Below, one piece after another: positions 23,230-35,341 of a stretch of DNA of 64,000 nucleotides. Where the stretch lies: NCBI GenBank assembly GCA_029207755.1, contig JARCOQ010000006.1, positions 9,890,513 through 9,954,512 on the forward strand. The letters run 5' to 3'. Every line of letters begins with the position of its first letter. The stretch's first letter is position 1. The notes under the pieces were generated by a model. The model did not search any database. It had not been told where the DNA came from and saw nothing but the letters and a program-made list of their open reading frames with translations. Made by a program: the position numbers and the translations under genes. This DNA is from Chamaea fasciata. Lineage: Eukaryota; Chordata; Aves; Passeriformes; Sylviidae.

Positions 23230-23870
23230 ATGTTTAATTATATATATCTTATGTTATAATTACACCTCTTTAGTAGCTTGGCTTGTTCCATTGTCAAGGC
23301 ATGCTAATAATTGCCATTTCTAGATAAACCATAACCAAATACAAAATACCTATTAGGATGATTATCTTTGTAAGCAGAAAAGAATTAAGCCTAAATTAGG
23401 GGTTTTTTTTCTTTTTTTTTTTTAAGGCAGCTAATTATTTAATTTTCTTTTGCTCCCTTTACCAGGGGTTTGCTGAGGATAAACATATTTTCTATCCTGG
23501 CTCTTAGCCGATGAAAGGAAGAAAATGGAGGGTAAAGGGGGAGAGAACCTTGCTCATTGATTTGTAGCCTTCATTGCATAAAGACATAATAATTATCTAT
23601 CCCTTTTTTCTGCATTCCTCAGGTAGGAAAAATCATCATTCCTAAGAAACAGGATTGCCATACCTGGTGACACAGATCCAGTATAATCACTGCTGCTAGC
23701 TGGCGCTCATTAATAACTACAAGATTCCTGTCCAAGCCTAATTTAATTTAATTTTCTATCTGTTGGAACTTCTCCTAATTTCCTTTTGTTACTCAAAGGG
23801 CCATAATTTGTGACTCAGGGTGTTTTCTAGTGCTTCTTAGTCACTTTTTAATGAAGAAAGGCACTTTTAC
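23230..23870. promoter_or_regulatory. Candidate conserved non-coding element, TAAT-rich
   Basis: Repeat-free and AT-rich, with repeated homeodomain-type cores ('ggcagctaattatttaattt', 'taatttaatttaattttcta', 'gctaataattgcc') plus 'gctgctagctggcgctcatt'. The block stands between ordinary sequence on one side and an ERV LTR on the other. It contains no frame of interest. The call is from motif density only, and conservation was not testable. Confidence 0.25.
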
Positions 23871-24558
23871 TTTTAGATCCTTTATTTAAAAATGTAGTGT
23901 TTAGTTTCCATTTCACATGTAAGGGATGGAGAGAGGCTGATCCTTAGCTCAGGTGCTCTGCCCTCCTCCTCTGTGAGTTCTGGAAACAGTCTTAGCAGAA
24001 AATGAAAATAAAATTTCCATTTAAAAAGTGGGATATTATTATTCAGTTTTTGGTTTTGTTTTCTTTTTTTTAATAGCATGAGGGCCCTTCAGGTGTATTA
24101 GGTCTTACATAAAGGCACAGAGACTCATCAGGTCCTCAGTGGAAGTTATTAAAACATTCCATTTTTCTTGGGTTTTTCTTCATAGGAATTACACTGGTTA
24201 GCACCAGATGTAGACCTGATCCTTTTCCTAGCTGGAATTCTCAACAGAAAGTCTCTCATACCTGTTCAAATGCTACTGAGGGCCTAAAATAGAAGCACCG
24301 AGGTCACACCTGTTCTGTACTCAAAGAGGAATGGGTGGGAACTTCAAGGGAACAGGAATGAAAAGGAATTTGTCAGTATTGTGGTCACTATCAGTGGGAA
24401 CTCTGCCTGTCAGCAGGGCATCACAATCAAAAAAACCCTCGAAAACCCCCTCAGCATATGTGGGATTGTCTAAGACACGTCCTTACAGAAGAGTCATGGA
24501 AGAAGAAGTGGAAATGAGGAAGAGCAGCATTTTTGCTTCATCACAAGTTTTTTGGGGG
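23871..24558. other. Single-copy non-coding stretch
   Basis: No element recognised up to the target duplication of the following LTR. Confidence 0.55.
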
Positions 24559-25043
24559 GCTTTGTGTTGCAGCAGCTCTCTTATTAGAGGGTAGAAATGA
24601 GCCCAGACACAGACTTCTTGTTTATCAGAGCATGAAAATGATCCTAGTTTATTCCTCTTTACAGCTCAGCCATCCTGACTCCAACCACTCACTGACTCTG
24701 GCTGCACCAAGCTCCTGCTGTGGGTTTCCCTTGCAGCCTCTGACTGCTGCTTATTTCCTGCTAAACTCTGACTGCAGGCTTTTACCCAGCTAGACGGTGG
24801 CTGCAGGTTCCACCAACAGGTTCTAACTGCAGACCCACACTGATCTCACAGCAGTGATTCTCTCCCCAGAACCCTTCTTCTTCATAACATTTACCCCCCA
24901 CCAGTTAACCCACTCCCTTTTATCACACTTATCTTTATTGGCTATAGCTGTGACTCATCAGGGATGAGGCTGTATTGGGTGATTAACACAGCTGTTACTT
25001 ATCAGGGATGAGGTCACCTGTATTCCCTTCTCCTACAGCTTTG
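24559..25043 (-). mobile_element. ERVK-type solo LTR with 6-bp target duplication
   Basis: The LTR is 24565-25037 (473 bp), with TGT...ACA termini and an exact direct repeat 'gctttg' on both sides (24559-24564 and 25038-25043). Six bases is the usual duplication for ERVK (beta/alpha-like) integrases. On the minus strand the U3 holds two 24-bp near-identical repeats (24990-25013 and 24946-24969), one with an AP-1/NF-E2 core TGAGTCA. After them come a CCAAT box (24937-24941), AGATAAG (24928-24934), a TATA-like GATAAAAG (24918-24925) and AATAAA (24648-24653). No internal genes remain. Confidence 0.88.
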
Positions 25044-25599
25044 CTGCATAATTTTGTAAAGGTAGCAACAGTGCAGCTCCTCTACTTGTCTGGAGCTTTT
25101 CCAGTGGTAGGATGGCACCTGGAAACCAGCAGTGCTGAGTGACTGGGAGCCAGCAGCTCAACACTCTGATGGGCGCAAGGGAGAACTTGAACTGAAGACT
25201 CAGGTAGGGTCATTGCATGGCCCTTGTGTGGAGTTTGAATATATGGAATATGAATGGGAACCAGGCCACAGCAGGTGTAAGGTGGGACATGAGAAGAAGG
25301 AATAGTGCCTGAGGTTTCTTTGATTGGATCATCCCTGTTTGCTTATTTAGCAGAATTTTGGACATGGAGAAATAAGCTCAGTCTCTGTAGAAATGTTGGG
25401 AGACCCAAGTGAGTGGGGGTGGTAGAAGAGGGGGGGATCTCAGACTTGGTCAAACCCATCCCTGTGGTATTTCTCCTTTGCACTCTGTGAAAGCACACTC
25501 AGGTTTCCCTCAGGAAATATTCTTAAAATTTAGGCCCCAAACTCATAGAAATGGAGATGTAACTGCGATTTGCAGAGAGTCTTGTCCTTTAACAAGCAG
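25044..25599. other. Single-copy non-coding stretch
   Basis: No feature recognised. Confidence 0.55.
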
Positions 25600-25652
25600 A
25601 TTTGATGGTCTTAAAGGTCTTTTCCAACCTCAATGATCCTTTGAATCCATGA
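25600..25652 (+). mobile_element. CR1 LINE 3' stub
   Basis: 'tttgatggtcttaaaggtct', 'tttccaacctcaatgatcc' is the last ~50 bp of a CR1, sense +. This is a very short 5'-truncated insertion. Confidence 0.8.
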
Positions 25653-27106
25653 TGCTGCATGGATTACAAGAGGGCAGCTCTTGTGTCTCAGGTCTTGGTG
25701 TGCCTTTGCTGTCCTCCCCTGACTTCCTGCAATATCAAAACCTTGTTTACCAGGAAGCAAAATATCAGGAAGTGATAGAGCAGGACAAACCCCCAGGAGG
25801 CTGGAGAGCAGCAGGATAAATTTGGGGGCAGCACAGGCCTGCTTTGCCAACAAACAGCCACTTCTTATGAGACAGTCCCATTAAATAATGATGACTCACT
25901 CTCCAGACAGTAATTTATTTATATGCCTCCTTTAATGTTCTGCAAATCACTGCTTTAAAAAATGTCCAGCTGGAAGACAGGGAGACTTGGGAGACAGGGA
26001 ATCATCTTGATAGAGAATCAGATTAAATAAAAATGACATGGAATTTGACAGCGAGGACACGTGGTTGGAAATAATAAACACAACCATCCCCCAAGCAGAA
26101 ATGCAGCCTCATTGCTGGGACTGGTTGCTGTAGCTTGAGAGACCAAGTTTTTACTGGATTCAGTGAGACAAAGACATAGAAGATAGGAAGAGGAAAGGAG
26201 ACGTTGGCTGATATTTAGTGACAGCATTTCTTCCAGTCTGAAACATTGATGAGCTTACATTTTTTCAAGCCAGAAGGGACTACTTTGATATCATAGTCTG
26301 AATTAAAAAACATAAAAAGAAATGCTATGCCTTGTAAGGACAGACCAGTAGAACCAGTAAGAGACAGAAGATACTTTTAAATTATAATTAATATTAGAGA
26401 AATGGGTCTAGTTCACACACAGAAAATTAGCATATTGACCACAGAGGAGGTTTCAGTGCAGGTTGTAGCAGGTGTGACAGCCTAGGTTTGATATCTGCAC
26501 TGGCAGAAAGGTGAGGGCAAGTGGACGAGTCAAGACTAAAATTCCTGTTTGACTTCTAATTCTGCCACCAAGGATCTCCCATGCCCATGTGCCTCGCGTC
26601 CCCCAAGAGTGTGTGGAGGGTAATGCCCTCCTGGTAAGGTCCATTCAGTGTCATAGGTACAAAGAGCTTTATGGAGGGCCAAAGTGGGGATTACCAAGGG
26701 TCTCAGTTTTAAAGATGATAGAACTGGGTTTTAAACATATTAATGGTGCATTTAAAAATCCCCCCTTAACTTCAGTTAATATCTAAGCATCTGAGGTGAT
26801 GCTCTCTGCCACTGTCCAAGGCAGCTCCTCCATTCCCATCATGGCTGTGACTTCCTGGACATTTCTGCAGCAGCTGTGCAGCCTGGAACAGCTCAGCTCC
26901 TCTTGGCATTTCACTTTGAGATGATTATTAACTGTAATAGAACCTGGATTTTTTGACACTACTTCCATATCTGACCACCTGCCTTAATCTGTGCCTGGGT
27001 GCACAACTTGAGTTCTTGAGCTGCTCTCGCCGTCTGGAGCTGGTGCTTAAAGCCCACACAATAATTTTATTGTTTGCTGGACAGCAGGAACTCAGCCAAG
27101 TCCCTT
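25653..27106. other. Single-copy non-coding stretch
   Basis: No gene, RNA or repeat recognised. Confidence 0.55.
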
Positions 27107-27540
27107 AGAATCATAGATTCATTTTGATTGGAAAATACTTTTAAGATCACAGAGTCCAATTTTTCACCCAGCACTGCCAAGGCCACCACTAACCATGTCC
27201 CCAAGTGCCACATCCACATGGCTTTTAACTCCAGCCAGGGATGGGGACTCAAACAGTGCCATGGGCAGCTGTGCCAGGGCTGGACAGCCCTTTCTGTGAA
27301 GAAATTTTCCCTAATACCCTCCTGGCACAACTATCCTATCCTCCTTTCCCTGAACCTCCCCTGGCACAACTTGAGGGCATGTCCTCTTGTCCTGTTGCTT
27401 GTTACTTGGGAGAAGAGACACCTTGTTATGATCTCAGGGAGCTGTGCAGGGCCACAAGGTGCTCCCTGAGTCTCCTTTTCTCCAGGCTGAGCCCCTTTCC
27501 CAGCTCTCTTAGCTGCTCCTCACTCTCTTTAGAGGATAAA
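27107..27540 (-). mobile_element. CR1 LINE 3' end, minus strand (about 430 bp)
   Basis: The + strand reads the inverted tail 'tagaatcatagattcatt', 'caagtgccacatccacatgg', 'ccagggatggggactcaa', 'tctgtgaagaaattttccc', 'gggcatgtcctcttgtcctg' and 'tctccaggctgagccccttt'. This subfamily resembles the copies at 5813 and 30831. It is among the longer CR1 pieces here and is non-coding. Confidence 0.93.
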
Positions 27541-30500
27541 TTACGGCTGTTCTGACAACCTGGCCAAACACCAGGAGAGTCCATAGCCCCGCTTTGGAGG
27601 GGGCAGAAGTTTCACTGCAGGTTTAAATAGAGCCAAGGCCCTGCCTGGGGGTGTGGTGCAGCAGCCCCAGCCTCTGCTGCCCAAGCTCTCAGCTGGCTGG
27701 ATGTGAGCCAGCTGCTGTCAGGAAACCATAAAGCTCCCAGGCCACGCATGGCTGTTCTCCTGCAGGAGCACTAATGCACTGATGTGGTTATGCAACTCTT
27801 GGTGGGGAGCAGGGAGAGGAACTCAGGTCCTGGTGCATCACAGTTTCTCCTCCAGTGTTTGCATATTGACATTTCCCTTAGTTTGGGGTTTCCAGAAAGC
27901 TCCTGAGATGGATCAGTCTGAGAAATCTGAACCCCTGTGTTTTCTCCCCCTCCCAGCTGCCAACATTGAAATCCCTCTTGCCTTGGTTCACATTCTCTGC
28001 GTGTTCATTTTTTAGGGGTGTCCTGAGCTCCTCTGAAGGTTCAGTGGTCCTTTCATGGGAAGCCAAATCCAAATGGAAAGAATGACTCATTATTAACAGA
28101 ATTCTCCTAATTCCAGAATAGTAAAGGTGCACAGACTGCTGTAATTTTCACAAATTAATATTTTCCGTGTTCTTTTAGTTTTCAGGGTAACACCTCAGTT
28201 TAAAAACATTTCTTTTGATAAATCCAGGGGTACAAAAACAATTGATGCTCTAGATCTGGGCCACGACCTTCTTTCAGGTGACCACCTTGTCCGTGGGTAA
28301 GTGATTATCCTTGATGGAAATCATTGCCTATCTTTGCCTTTGCAAAACTTGCCACCTTATCTCAGAAAGCTGTGTGCTTTTAAGTGTGAAATGAACGCAC
28401 CTCTGGAATCGGTTAATGCTCCCCATCGGCTATAGAAGGGGCACAGGTGCTTGGCTTTCACTGAAGACCTGCCCATAATATCTGTGAAGGGACTTTGAGC
28501 TTTAGATTTTGGCAGGCATTGGTGACTTTTGTTGAGGGACACAGATGTGACACAGGGCTCTGATGTGCCACTAAATTCAGGCTTTTTTATTACCATTAAC
28601 ATTTGTTTAAATACTGTTGCTTGCAAAAGTAATTAGGCTCAAAATTAGGAGGAAATCAGTAGCCAATGATCTTCTCATGTCAGTTCTTTGCTTCTGTGAC
28701 TCTAAACCTGTGGTTATTTGTGCTGAGTTCTGCTGTGAATTTCAGTGACAGAGAAGAATCCGCTGTGGAAAATGCTGTCTAAAACCTGTTTTACACGTTG
28801 GCTAAGTCAGATCTCTGCCAGGTCTGTGTTTCTTCCATGCAGTGATCTATCCCAGACCTCAGCATAACTCAATTAATGCTGCATGTCTTCCTAAGGTTTC
28901 CATCAGAAATTCACATCTGTTGGCTGCAAAGCGTTCCATCAATAAATCCTCACCCAGTTCCTGCTTTATTAAGTAGAGAAACCTCAGGATTTGGGACTCA
29001 GATGTATGTTTCAGCCCCCACCTATGGAAGGCAGGGAACTATGTGGAGGCACAGGCCCGTAACGAAGGGCTGAGTGCCCTGTGGCTGGTAGTGGCATTCC
29101 CCTGGGAGATTTGGGATAATGCTGGTGGCCGTGCCCTTGGAAGGTGCCTGGATGGAGATGGGGGTGTGTGGAGGGGCTGGCTCCCCCCCTGCCAGCTGCC
29201 TTTCTGTGCAAATCCAGACACCCAGGACCACATGGGGCCCGAAACAGTGCGACCTTTCAAGGTGCAATCCATTCACTCTCACTGTGATTATTGCACCAGG
29301 TGCTGTTATCCTCAATTTGCCTTTTTTTCTGCCTGTTCCTATTTTTTTATTTTCTCGTTGCTGCTCTTTTCTGTGCCTGCATGACTGTGGAGAGCGTTCA
29401 GTTCCACTTAGTTGTGATTTCAGGGAAATCCTTCCTGACGTGCAGAAGCAGCGAGGTTGGGGATTTTGTTCACTGTCCTTTTTCAGAAGTGTGTGCATTT
29501 CCTTGCACGCTGCTCTGTTGACTGTACGCAGGCTTGGCTCCTCAAGAGACAGGAAGGAATATTGTTTTGGTCTCGAGACACTTTGCAGTGCCACAAGCTG
29601 TTTGTGCAACACATTTAAAATTTAACAGTAAGAAAAATGAGGATATTTGTAGGATGGACTATGCAACACAGTAACGAGTTCTGGCGATTTTCTGTCTTAA
29701 ATATGAACTTCAGTATAACTTCATTATTATTTTTCTATTCCCTTAGCTTCAGGTTTCATATCAACATCACAGCACCATTCAATTCCTGCTTGCTGAGACA
29801 GCTTTTATTCGAGGTCAGTCAGGAATTCAGTGGAAGAGGGAATTCAGTGAAGAGAGAATTGCAGTTTTTCAGCCTTGGTTCCTTTTCCTAGGCTGTCTTC
29901 TAGATTTTTTCTCAAGAAACTTACACTTGAGGAGTCTGATGGATATCTGCTAATATGTTCTTGGTGTATGTCTTAAAATTTAAAGAAAATATGTAGCTTA
30001 AAAATGGCTTATTGATAAAAAAAAAAAATCTCTTCCATTGGAACGAGCTGTTTTTAAAAAGTAGAAATTAGACTGTGGAACCTGATGTGGTGGGAAATGG
30101 TCAAGGAAAGATCTGAGTTATAAAAATCACAGTGTATCAGCACAGACTGCTGCTGTTGAGAAGGTATTCTTGATCTGATATTGATAATTGCTGCCACATT
30201 CAGTAGAAATTTATCTTCCCATCTCCCCCTCCAAGCAAATTAAATATAATTTTCATCTACATCCATGGAACTGGTTGGGATTTCTTTTATTTTGACAGAT
30301 ACTTTTTCACTGCTCTTGGCCCTGTTTAAATGAAGCCTAATAAAACCCTGAATAGCTGTAAATTCTTTAATTTATCAGGTTACTTCCTTGCTTTCAGTCC
30401 CTGTCTTCAACTTCAGCTTCCTCTTTATCTACCTGGAGTCCTCTGTGTGCAAAACTTGATTTCAAAATATGCAATTCCAGGCAGAAGGATTATGACAGTT

Positions 30501-30830
30501 TTATCCCTCAGTGTACCAGTCCAGCCCTCATCTTGAGCACAGTGACATCTCCAGCATTTAGAAAGGGTCTGTTCCTGAACATTTTTTTTGTATTCTCAGT
30601 TATCATTTAACTGAGAGGACAGAAAAGACACAAAACTCTATGGAAAAACAGAAAAGAAACTAATTTCCAAGATTTCACAACCCATTTCATCTTGTTAGGA
30701 AAAAATTATAAATTGGTTTGACTGGGAAATAAGAGAGAAGTCTCAGCAGGTTTATGTTGCTGTGATAATCTGAAGGCATTGAGCACTGTGGGATGTGTCT
30801 CCCATAGCCAACCAATACATTTTTGGCAAA
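27541..30830. other. Long single-copy non-coding stretch
   Basis: 3.3 kb with no transposon recognised. Paired CAGCTG E-boxes form a 9-bp inverted repeat at 27689-27713. The part 29000-29250 is more GC-rich and open on both strands, but no domain is recognisable. Confidence 0.55.
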
Positions 30831-31088
30831 TCACAGAATCCTTTAGGTCGGAAAAGACCCTCAAGACCATCAAGTCCAACCTTTGACCAAGCACCACCCC
30901 TCCCACTAAACCATACTGTGAAGGGCCACACCTACTTGCCTTTTAAGCACCCTCAGGGATGGTGACTCCACCGCTGCCCTGGGCAGCTGGGCCAGTGCTT
31001 CACCACTCTTTTAGTGAAGAAATTTTTTCTAATATCCAACCTGAAGCTCCCCCAGCAGAACTTGAGAACATTTGACCTTGCCCTGTGA
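30831..31088 (-). mobile_element. CR1 LINE 3' end, minus strand
   Basis: 'tcacagaatcctttaggtcg', 'ccctcaagaccatcaagtcc', 'gggatggtgactccaccgct', 'tagtgaagaaattttttcta' and 'aatatccaacctgaagctcc' are antisense CR1 in order. 5'-truncated. Confidence 0.93.
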
Positions 31089-32194
31089 AATGGCTCATTA
31101 GGTAACATCCTGTAAGAAATTACTTTCTGTTCCCTGTTTGACCCACACTGGCTCTTTCTTATATCACAAATCAAGGTGGAGTCACTCTTTCCTCACTCAA
31201 ATCTCATTTTAATTCTTTTCTTCTAGCAAATAAAAATGTAATATTTTCTGTTTAATATCTTTGTTGGACAGGGCTGGCTAGAAGTGTGTGCACAGCTCCA
31301 GATGAGAAAACAGCTGCTTTGGAAGGCACAATTAACATTTCCTGACGGCTCCTTGAAGCATTCAGCCCGAAGCCTCCAGAATCACATTTGTCTTTTTGAT
31401 GGCTTTGCCATGTCAGCTCCTTACAGCCATCCCCTGACTGACCAACACACCCTGTCATGTTTTCCTCTCAGCTGTTTGCACTGGAAATCTTGAAGCTTTA
31501 CTAGATTAATAGTTCCTCATCTCCAAATGTGTGACCTGGTCACTTTAAAGTGTTAAATCTCATCCCATTTCTGTTATTCCAGTTCCCATTCAATTCCTTC
31601 AGTAGACTGAATGCCTCTGTGTCAATGATGCCTCATGTCATCAGTTTAATTAGTATACTCTCAGTTTGGCCAAGTTTATTAGTGAAAGCATTATCACGAT
31701 CGTTGTCAGCACCCAACACTTGAAATTGTCCTCAGAAAATCTCTTTTCTTCTTCAGCCCAGTCCACTGACATCCTCTTACTGCCTCTCATCCTCTTACTT
31801 ACCTTGCATCTACAGTTCCTCCCTTGTTCTTCCACTGAACTTTCTCTGGAACACCTTATTAAAAATTTCACTTCTATTTAAATGAGCTAATCTAACATCT
31901 AAACCAGCAGTTTCCAGGAGCTGAGTGTCTGTGACAACAAAGGACTCGTTTCCATATCAGTGACAAAGAAGGAAATGCTTTTCCCTTTATGATATCAAGA
32001 TTCCTAACTGATGACATGTGCCATGCAGAGTTCCATCCCCTTGGAAAGGCAGCTTTGAGTACGAGGCTGGATGACACATATCTTATCTCTGAGGTTCTTC
32101 AAAAGGAACTTCTTCCATGATAAAAAAGAATCAGACTTGAGAGGCAAGGAAAGGAAGAGAGCTCCAAGTGCTGGCTATGAGAACAGGTTTCCAG
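31089..32194. other. Single-copy non-coding stretch
   Basis: No feature recognised. Confidence 0.55.
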
Positions 32195-32338
32195 ATGGGC
32201 TGCACAGTCTCCAGCCTTTCTCCAAGCTGGACAAAGCCTTGCGTGACTTGGTCTGACCTCAGAGTTGATCTTGCTTTGAGCAGGACTCCTGATAGTCCTT
32301 CCAACCTGAATTTTCCTAGCACCTTATGATCCCACATT
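32195..32338 (+). mobile_element. Older CR1 LINE 3' end, sense strand +
   Basis: 'cagatgggctgcacagtctc', 'gacttggtctgacctcagag', 'ttgctttgagcaggactcc' and 'tccttccaacctgaatttt' match the 3' end of an older CR1 subfamily. It is more diverged than most copies here. Confidence 0.75.
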
Positions 32339-33608
32339 TTATTTTACACCATCTTCCTAAAAATGGTATCTGATCTCCAGCGTATCCACATCACTGGCAG
32401 AAAGTCAGTTCTCCAAAGGCAAAACTTCCTCTCTAGAGACTCCCAGTTAAAATTAATTGACCTCCACTGAGGGTTTTTTGGATGGATATGTTTTCTTATT
32501 TGCAGAACTGAGAATGTGATAGAAATGAAAGGTGTCTGAATACCTGCTGTTGTTTTTACAGGAGGTTTGTTTGTCAGTTTTAAATTTTTTTTCCTTTTTT
32601 CCCAACTACAATTTGACATGACAAACTCCTTTCACTACTCTGCCTAGAACTGTTATGAAAAAGCTTTCTGCATGTACATGTTCAGAGAACATAAAATAAA
32701 GTGGCCTGAATTGCTGGGAACAAACCTCAAGCTCCTCACAGACACCCAGAACAAACCACCATGTGCACATAACACACCACAGTGTCTGCACTCTTTCCTG
32801 GCCTATAAACTCTGACTGTAGAGGGAAAACATGGAAAAACATCACCCTGGGATAGGGGGTTGCTGAGGCTGTGATTGCCTGGAGCAAAATTTCTTCACGT
32901 AACACTGAGACAACTCTTTTTTTTTTTTTTTCCTTCTGTCCTGAGGGCAATATTTCACTCTGCAGTTTCTCAAAACAAAAGGCCAAAGAAATATTACGAC
33001 AAGCCCCCCAGTGATTTTTTGCCACACAAACCCATATAGCCCCCATGGTTCTATTCCATTTCCTTTTAAACATCAGCTACTAATGAATAATGGGCAGGTT
33101 GAATGTGTTTCATATATAGAATAGAAAATAACTAGGAGAACAAAATGCTTAGGCTGTAAAGCCAGAAAAGTAAAACTCAGGAAATGCCACAGTTTAAGCT
33201 GTTCATGCAACTTGACCTTGACTTTGTTGTGGCTGGGCTCTGGGATGCAGTTATTGCATGTTATTTTCCAAAGGCACATGTTGCAATTAGGCTGTTTCAT
33301 TCTGCTTCTCTCTACCCCCCCCCCCCAAAAAGTTTCACATTTCAAAAACGCTCTGCTCATTTTCACTTGGAGTCCTCAAGCCTTCTTGTCCCTCTTGTCC
33401 TCAACTTCTGTCCATCCCCACAGACAAAATAAAATTAAATAAATCAGTAAACCAAGCAATGAAAGTAGGGGTAAAGCACCCTTCGCACATTTTTTTTGCT
33501 GTGAAATTAGGAGAGCCATGCTTATTTCAATGTGGCCCTTGTGTTAGAAAGCTGTGTTTGGAATTAAGTGGAAAGTAGAAATCTTTACATCGGTCCACAG
33601 GTCCGCTG
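32339..33608. other. Single-copy non-coding stretch
   Basis: No gene or transposon recognised. A T-run lies at about 32918-32931 and a C12 run at 33315-33326. Confidence 0.55.
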
Positions 33609-33784
33609 GAAAAAAAAAGCAGTGTTCACCATTGGAAGGAAAGCAGTATTTTACATTGGAAAAAAGCAGTGTTCTCCTTTGGAAAAAAGCAGTGTTCTCC
33701 TTTGGAAAAAAAAAAAAAAAATCCAGAGTTCCCCACAGGAAAAAAGCAGTGCTCTCCATTCGAAAAAAGCAGTGCTCTCCATTG
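33609..33784. repeat. Minisatellite, ~23-bp unit, 7 copies
   Basis: The unit is about GAAAAAAGCAGTGTTCTCC plus TTTG or ATTG. Units 3 and 4 are identical, as are units 6 and 7 except for the last base. Unit 5 has an expanded A-run and a degenerate body. The repeat generates short frames with the same peptide recurring on both strands (Lys-Ala-Val-Phe or Cys-Phe-Phe type), which are not genes. Confidence 0.9.
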
Positions 33785-34012
33785 GATTCCTGGGGTCTGG
33801 TGCTGCTGGGAGGGAGTCAAAACTCCAGCAATGAGTGCTGCTCTGGAGGCTGCGGTAAAACAACTCCTGGGGTTACAAAGGGTTTCTGACACTGTAGAGA
33901 TAGGAATGGAAAAAGCCCCTGAATCACAGCCCAGCTCCTTGATTGGAGGACCCTTCTGTCAATTTTCCCATGTTCTTTTCCTTCTTCATTCCTGCAGAGA
34001 ATGACAGAAACA

Positions 34013-34165
34013 CAAAGTCATGGAAAAGTTTGGATTGCATGGGACCTGAAAAGACAATCCACTTCCAACCCCAGCCAGAGGCAGCAACAGCTCCCACTAT
34101 CCCAGGCTGCTCAGAGCTCTGTCTAACCTGGCCTTGGACACTTCCAGGAGTGGGGAATCCACAAA
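34013..34165 (-). mobile_element. Diverged CR1 LINE 3' end, minus strand
   Basis: 'acaaagtcatggaaaagttt', 'gcatgggacctgaaaagaca', 'tcccaggctgctcagagctc', 'ctaacctggccttggacact' are antisense CR1. Several small indels relative to the other copies mark it as older. Confidence 0.8.
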
Positions 34166-34439
34166 CATCAAACACTGGCATTACCCCAGGGATGACCATG
34201 ATACAAATGCCCTGACAAATCATCTTGCCCTTCTCACAAGAGAGTTTATTAACCTCTTGTGAAACTACCTCTCACAGACTTTTGAAAACAACATTTCTCT
34301 CTTCATTAGTTTTCTTTCTTGGCCTTGCAAACACATATGGAGGGAATCAATTTTGCACAGTTATTGTCTGTCAGTTACTACTTTATGCGTCAAGAGGTTT
34401 ATTTGGAAAATTAGGGTGCTGCTCCTTCAAGCAGTAAGC

Positions 34440-35030
34440 AGATGTTCACTGCTCACAGTGAAGGCAGCCCCTGAAATCCATTAAATTATTTGTATGTGGG
34501 AGGCTAAACAAACCTGCCTGCATTTGCAGGAGCAGAGACCTCTTAGCTAAAAATAATGCATGTTTTGGGTAAAAATCAAAGATTTTCAGTTAAGACAGCT
34601 GGTCCGGAACTTATCATAAAGATACTCCTTTTTTTTTTTTTCCCCCAGTGATCTCCTATTAACCTGATAATGGAAAAAGGGCAGCAGATAGACCTAGACA
34701 CAGAAATAGCAATGGTAATTTGTCTGTTTATGTTCATATAACCCCAGCATATGGTGGCTCACCCTCCACAATGTTCTCCTCCCCCAGTCTGATTAAAATT
34801 AACTGAGAAGGGAGCTATGAATCTTTTTTTATTTCTTGTTGGCATCACATATTAAAAGATGACAGCTCTATCATATCATAGCAGCAAACCCTCGCCTGAT
34901 GCCTGAGTCACACATCTCTCCAGGCTGACAGAACTGTTCTTATTCTTAGACTTTTGGACACAGGTGACCACATTGTAGAGCACATTGATGCTCCAACATG
35001 TTTAGGAATTTGTTCTACCTGAACTTTGTT
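34440..35030. promoter_or_regulatory. Candidate conserved non-coding element
   Basis: A repeat-free block with motif-like content ('ccattaaattatttg', 'ctgattaaaattaactgag', 'aaaataatgcatg'), one poly(T) run and no open frame of interest. The call is speculative and based on composition. Confidence 0.18.
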
Positions 35031-35200
35031 TATGGGATTGTGGAGCTATTTTCATGTTGAGTTCCTTAGAATGGAGTGTAGACCCATTTAAATTGTTCCT
35101 ATAAATGCCTTCCAGTCATTTTCAGACACCTGAATGTATAAATATTTGCTTTCTTCAATTAAAATTTTTAAGTAAGCAAAGAAAGAAAGTTTAAGGTGGG

Positions 35201-35240
35201 TTTTTTTTTGTTTGTTTGTTTGGTTTTTTTTTTTTTTTTT
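35201..35240. repeat. T-rich low-complexity tract
   Basis: Poly(T) with (TTTG)n in the middle, lying just ahead of an inverted CR1. Confidence 0.9.
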
Positions 35241-35247
35241 CAAATAG

Positions 35248-35341
35248 GATCAAAATCACAGAGTAGTTTGGGTTGGGAAGGACCTTAAATATCATCCAGT
35301 CCCAACTGCCCTGCTATGGTCAGGGACACCTTTCACTAGAA
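35248..35341 (-). mobile_element. CR1 LINE 3' end fragment, minus strand
   Basis: 'atcaaaatcacagagtagtt', 'gggttgggaaggacctta' and 'tatggtcagggacacctttc' are the inverted CR1 terminal region. Confidence 0.9.

Noticed and set aside
27689..27713. 9-bp inverted repeat with two CAGCTG E-boxes
   Set aside because: A couple of such repeats are expected by chance, and there is no supporting context.
33544..33892. Frames with repeated Phe-rich or Lys-Ala-Val-Phe peptides
   Set aside because: They are translations of the 23-bp minisatellite on either strand.
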